Assembly: GCF_001078055.1 (NCBI RefSeq)
Contig: NZ_CP010777.1
Location: 1,200,408 to 1,264,407 of the forward strand
Reading direction: 5' to 3'
DNA length: 64,000 bases
DNA from: Rufibacter radiotolerans
GTDB taxonomy: Bacteria; Bacteroidota; Bacteroidia; Cytophagales; Hymenobacteraceae
Positions 62,301-64,000 of this stretch are shown here, piece by piece. The translations under genes and the position numbers were made by a program. The first letter of the stretch is position 1. Each line of letters opens with the position of its first letter. Below the pieces are notes generated by a model, which ran no database searches, was not told the origin of the DNA, and saw only the letters and a list, made by a program, of their open reading frames with translations.

Positions 62301-62619
62301 AGGTCATGCGTTGGGCCTCGCCGCCTGTGGCCGGCATCTGGAACAGATCAAAGTTGCCGTAGCGGTCAGACGCGAACACCAGAGTCTTACCGTCTGGGCT
62401 CCATACCGGCATGAAATCATGGGCCTCATGGGCCGTGAGAGCTACGGCGGCTCCTCCCGCGGAAGGCACCCGGTACAGGTCGCCTTTGTAGGTGAAGACA
62501 ATGGTCTGCCCGTCAGGAGAAATAGACGGATACCGCAGCCAGGAAGGCGCATTCTGAGCGCTGGCTGCCCCTGCAGCGCAAGCCAGCAAAGCTCCTGTAT
62601 AAAGTAGTTTTTTGAACAT
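59374..62619 (-). CDS. Large tricorn-like S41 protease, exported
   Basis: 1081 residues. A signal peptide (MFKKLLYTGALLACAAGAAS, cut near residue 21) is followed by two blocks of WD40/PD40 beta-propeller repeats (ISPDGQTIVF, WSPDGKTLVFAS and similar units up to about residue 540). A charged linker (KEKEKQKEKDKDKKKKEEP near 590), a tricorn C1-type domain, a PDZ domain (PLQKAGLNVKPGMVIEKIDG, about 825-845) and an S41 peptidase core follow, with the catalytic Ser near 987 (YSDGHCFAF) and the RNNGGGD motif. It resembles the tricorn protease of archaea, which degrades peptides. Here it is exported and probably periplasmic. Intact in length. Confidence 0.9.
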   Translation of the reverse strand: MFKKLLYTGALLACAAGAASAQNAPSWLRYPSISPDGQTIVFTYKGDLYRVPSAGGAAVALTAHEAHDFMPVWSPDGKTLVFASDRYGNFDLFQMPATGGEAQRMTFHSSNELPYDIAPDGKTVYFGSARLDAASNRQYPAFYQPELYKVALSGGRVQQVLTTPAEEVQLSPDGQSLIYQDKKGGENQWRKHHVSSVARDLWKLDLKSGKHTQLTNYAGEDRTPVYADNGKTIYYLSEASGTFNVHRMAADQPSAAGTQVTKFTKHPVRFLTAANNGLLCFSFDGELYTKAPNGEPQKVNLTIAADAKTNNERIVPVAGTGVQDLAVSPNGKEIAFIYRGEVFVSAVEGTATKRITNTPEQERNVSFSPDGKSLLYASERGKGWKIMQAQMERKEEPYFYASTLVKETALIDNGKDNYQPQFSPDGKEVAFVEDRIILKVYNLASKQVRALLTTNELFSMRENDQYFTWSPDSKWLSFEFSEPGFANGEVGIIAVDGKGKKINLTESGYQDSQPQWMMGGKMLIWHSTREGMRAQANSGGSQSDIYAMFLTQEAFDKFRLSKEDYALIKEADEKAVKEKEKQKEKDKDKKKKEEPVSLPIDWEGLKTRKARLTLHSSTLSDALVSKDGETLYYLAKFEKGFNLWSTNLRTKETKMAVTLNANRASMDWDKDLKNIFLLADGKVIKLDPAANKQEAVAISGDMNLNVAAERAFMLDHVWRRTQKTFYTAGFHGANWEALRPDYDRYLPHISNNYEFSELLSELLGELNVSHSGSSYSNVPTNADATASLGIFFDQTHTGNGMKIDEVILEGPLQKAGLNVKPGMVIEKIDGEALTPEKDYAQFLNRKAGKNTLLTIYDPATKKRRDLTIKPISSGEENTLLYKRWVRRNAEEVDRLSNGQLGYVHIPSMNDPSYRTVYEEVMGKYANRKGMVVDSRNNGGGDLVADLAMFLSGKMFLNYTTDNRSTGIEPSFRWTKPSIALANEANYSDGHCFAFSYSDLKLGKLVGMPVPGTCTFAGWESLQDNSVRWGVPPLGVKDVQGRYLENLQTEPDVKVRNEYELVGKGKDQQLEVAVQELLKEVK

Positions 62620-62720
62620 AGTTAGTTTGAAATTGGCCTTAAGTTACGGAGCAGGCCGGTAATTAGAAAGCCGTTGCCAGTTTCCAGATTTCTTTTCAGA
62701 AAAGGCAGACAGTGAACTAT

Positions 62721-62759
62721 CTGTTTTAGGCCCGTTTCCTTGAAAACAGGCCTAAAACG
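62721..62759. repeat. Dispersed intergenic palindrome, copy 17
   Basis: Arms CTGTTTTAGGCCCGTTTCC and TGAAAACAGGCCTAAAACG, 102 bp upstream of the S41 protease start. Confidence 0.8.
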
Positions 62760-63126
62760 CAATACCGTTTACTACCCGCAGACTCTACTTTTGAGGGGCG
62801 AAGGGGGTACATAGTAGAACACGTTCTGGACAACGCCACCCGTTCGATATTCAAAAGGCACGGAACTTAATCCGCGCCATAGAAGAAAGATAATGGCCTT
62901 CCTATCTTGTCATTCAAAGGTGTCACAGTTGGGGATTGCAAATCCCCCTTTCGAAGCTTCGGGATTACAAATCCGGAAGTGCACAGTATTGTATTTCAGC
63001 CTCTATTCTCAATACCCCGCCGTTGTTAGTGTTCCAAGGGGCCAACAACCAAAATAGCTTCCACGCATTTCGTCCCCCTTTGAAGGGGTAGGGGGATGAC
63101 TACTCCTGCAGATCAATTCCTTTTCC

Positions 63127-63155
63127 AGCCCGTTTTCTCCAAAACAGGTGCAAAC
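63127..63155. repeat. Decayed dispersed palindrome, copy 18
   Basis: AGCCCGTTTTCTCCAAAACAGGTG keeps the inner stem only. It is a partial copy near the GH10 terminator. Confidence 0.4.
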
Positions 63156-63176
63156 CAAATCCATTCCAGTAAACGC

Positions 63177-63233
63177 ACCGGTGCCCCTGCCTTGAGCCGC
63201 TTTTAGAAAACAGCCTTAAGCAGGGGCACCGGT
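63177..63233 (-). terminator. Hairpin after the GH10 xylanase gene
   Basis: 14 bp perfect arms ACCGGTGCCCCTGC and GCAGGGGCACCGGT enclose a decayed palindrome core (CTTGAG...GCTTTTAGAAAAC...CTTAAG), 12 bp past the stop. The composite suggests that a palindrome was inserted into or grew inside a terminator. Confidence 0.55.
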
Positions 63234-63245
63234 CAAAGGATTGGG

Positions 63246-64000
63246 TTACTTCTTCTGCACTGCCTGCACAATGGCTTGCAGGGCGGGTTTGGCCTGGTAG
63301 TTTCTGTCAAAGATCATGGGATAGCTGGTGCGGCCTTTGATGGGCCAATCGTTTAGCCAGGAATCTTTGTCGGTGACGCCCCAGAAGGTGACCCGGGTAA
63401 TCTTGTCGCGGTGCTTGTGGAACAATGCGAAAAGGTCGGCGTAGCGTTTGGTCAATTTCTGCTGCACTTCTTCCGGTAGGCCATTGGTATAGACATTATA
63501 TTTATTGTCGAAGGCAAAGGTGGCGTCAATGTCGGCGCCTTGGCGATTGCTGGGGTTGGGCAGCACGTCAATGTCCAGTTCGGTGAACATGACCTTACCC
63601 AATTTGGAAAACTTGATGATGCTTTCCTCTATCTGTTGGATGGAAGGCGACTCTAAGCCGTAGTGGCCTTGCATGCCTATACCGGTAACTTTTAGGCCTT
63701 TGGCTTGCAGGCTTTTCACCAGTTTAACGGCGCCATCGGCCTTGGCAGGCTTCCAAAGGTTATAGTCATTGTAGTACAGTTCGGCTTTGGGATCTGCTTT
63801 TTGGGCGGTTTTGTAGGCATTGGTCAGAAACTCCTCGCCGGCAATCTGGTACCATTTGCTTTGGCGCATGGTGCCGTCATCGTTCAGGGCTTCGTTCACC
63901 ACATCCCAGCCGTTGATCTGGCCTTTGTACCGGCCGGCCACTGCCATGATGTGGTCCGTCTGACGTTGAAGAAGCTGCTCTTTGGAGGCTGGTTTACCGG
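63246..64000 (-). CDS. Endo-1,4-beta-xylanase, glycoside hydrolase family 10 (5' end beyond the window)
   Basis: 252 codons of the C-terminal part. WDVVNEALND holds the catalytic acid/base Glu and MFTELDIDVL the nucleophile Glu. IGMQGHYGLESPSIQQIEES and VTFWGVTDKDSWLNDWPIKG are conserved around the active-site barrel. The frame stays open to the window edge (KEQLLQRQTDHIMAVAGRYK), so the start and any signal peptide lie outside. It would cleave beta-1,4-xylan, and secretion to the periplasm or surface is expected. Mid-protein Met codons should not be taken as the start. Confidence 0.93.
   Translation of the reverse strand, partial: GKPASKEQLLQRQTDHIMAVAGRYKGQINGWDVVNEALNDDGTMRQSKWYQIAGEEFLTNAYKTAQKADPKAELYYNDYNLWKPAKADGAVKLVKSLQAKGLKVTGIGMQGHYGLESPSIQQIEESIIKFSKLGKVMFTELDIDVLPNPSNRQGADIDATFAFDNKYNVYTNGLPEEVQQKLTKRYADLFALFHKHRDKITRVTFWGVTDKDSWLNDWPIKGRTSYPMIFDRNYQAKPALQAIVQAVQKK

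Larger units (their letters stand above)
62620..63245. other. 626 bp repeat-rich intergenic region
   Basis: There is no gene. It holds palindrome copy 17 (62721-62759), two related short inverted repeats GGGGATTGCAAATCCCC (62931-62947) and CGGGATTACAAATCCGG (62960-62976), a CCCCCTTTGAAGGGGTAGGGGG block (63072-63097), a half-decayed palindrome at 63127-63155 and the terminator at 63177-63233. Such intergenic motifs are often multicopy in Cytophagales. Confidence 0.6.

Noticed and set aside
1035..63155. CRISPR array from the repeated palindromes
   Set aside because: Copies are irregularly spaced over 62 kb with no constant spacer length and no cas genes, and they vary in sequence.
1..64000. 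Insertion sequence, prophage or integrase
   Set aside because: No transposase, integrase or phage structural gene is seen. The rearrangement at 38-46 kb is a tandem duplication, not an IS scar as far as visible.

Overview
The window looks like a chromosomal segment of an aerobic, GC-moderate Bacteroidota, most likely Cytophagales / Hymenobacteraceae (Rufibacter- or Pontibacter-like). The reasons are -7 promoter boxes of the TAnnTTTG type, weak or absent Shine-Dalgarno sites, a tricorn-type S41 protease, a bacteroidetes-type VLRF1 protein, KorAB and NuoA-N gene types usual for that order, and Cytophagales-like intergenic repeats. The genus is an inference.

Layout. 1-5.7 kb: start of a P-type cation ATPase (cut by the window edge), a VIT-family metal transporter, a sugar nucleotidyltransferase, small unknown proteins and a VLRF1-type release-factor homologue. 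6-18.8 kb: a stress and energy island with PEP synthase, Hsp20, HtrA/DegQ protease, a second Hsp20, a DUF202 membrane protein, a phosphoribosyltransferase, a CapA-like phosphoesterase, FtsH and an ADP-forming acetate-CoA ligase. 19.2-36.6 kb: an 11-subunit complex I operon (nuoABCDHIJKLMN, no nuoEFG) ending in a small unknown gene. It is preceded in the same direction by 2-oxoglutarate:ferredoxin oxidoreductase (korAB). Divergently lie a 2[4Fe-4S] ferredoxin gene and pyruvate:ferredoxin oxidoreductase (nifJ) with a HEPN-like small gene. Together they suggest that 2-oxoacid oxidation feeds reduced ferredoxin directly into complex I.

37.3-46.3 kb: a rearranged region. An exported coiled-coil protein, an ECF sigma factor, a DoxX-like protein and a TspO-like protein belong to a segment that was tandemly duplicated. 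Truncated copies of the coiled-coil, sigma and TspO genes remain, and a 1297-residue AsmA-like protein lies between the remnants. 46.7-56 kb: a small unknown protein, tRNA-Glu, a YiaK-type dehydrogenase, an M1 aminopeptidase, a YjjX-type NTPase, and a tightly overlapping 5-oxoprolinase operon (pxpB-pxpC-pxpA) with an NRAMP-family transporter. 56.2-64 kb: an AraC/GyrI-type regulator broken by a single-base frameshift, a DUF4386 protein, a SnoaL-like protein, a lipoprotein, a large tricorn/S41 protease and a GH10 xylanase (cut by the window edge).

Across the whole window, in intergenic DNA only, there are about 18 copies of a ~40 bp palindrome (core GTTTTAGGCC...GGCCTAAAAC with an inner GTTTTC/GAAAAC). 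Its two arms change together from copy to copy. With the ferredoxin-linked complex I locus and the duplication scar, this is the most notable structure in the window.
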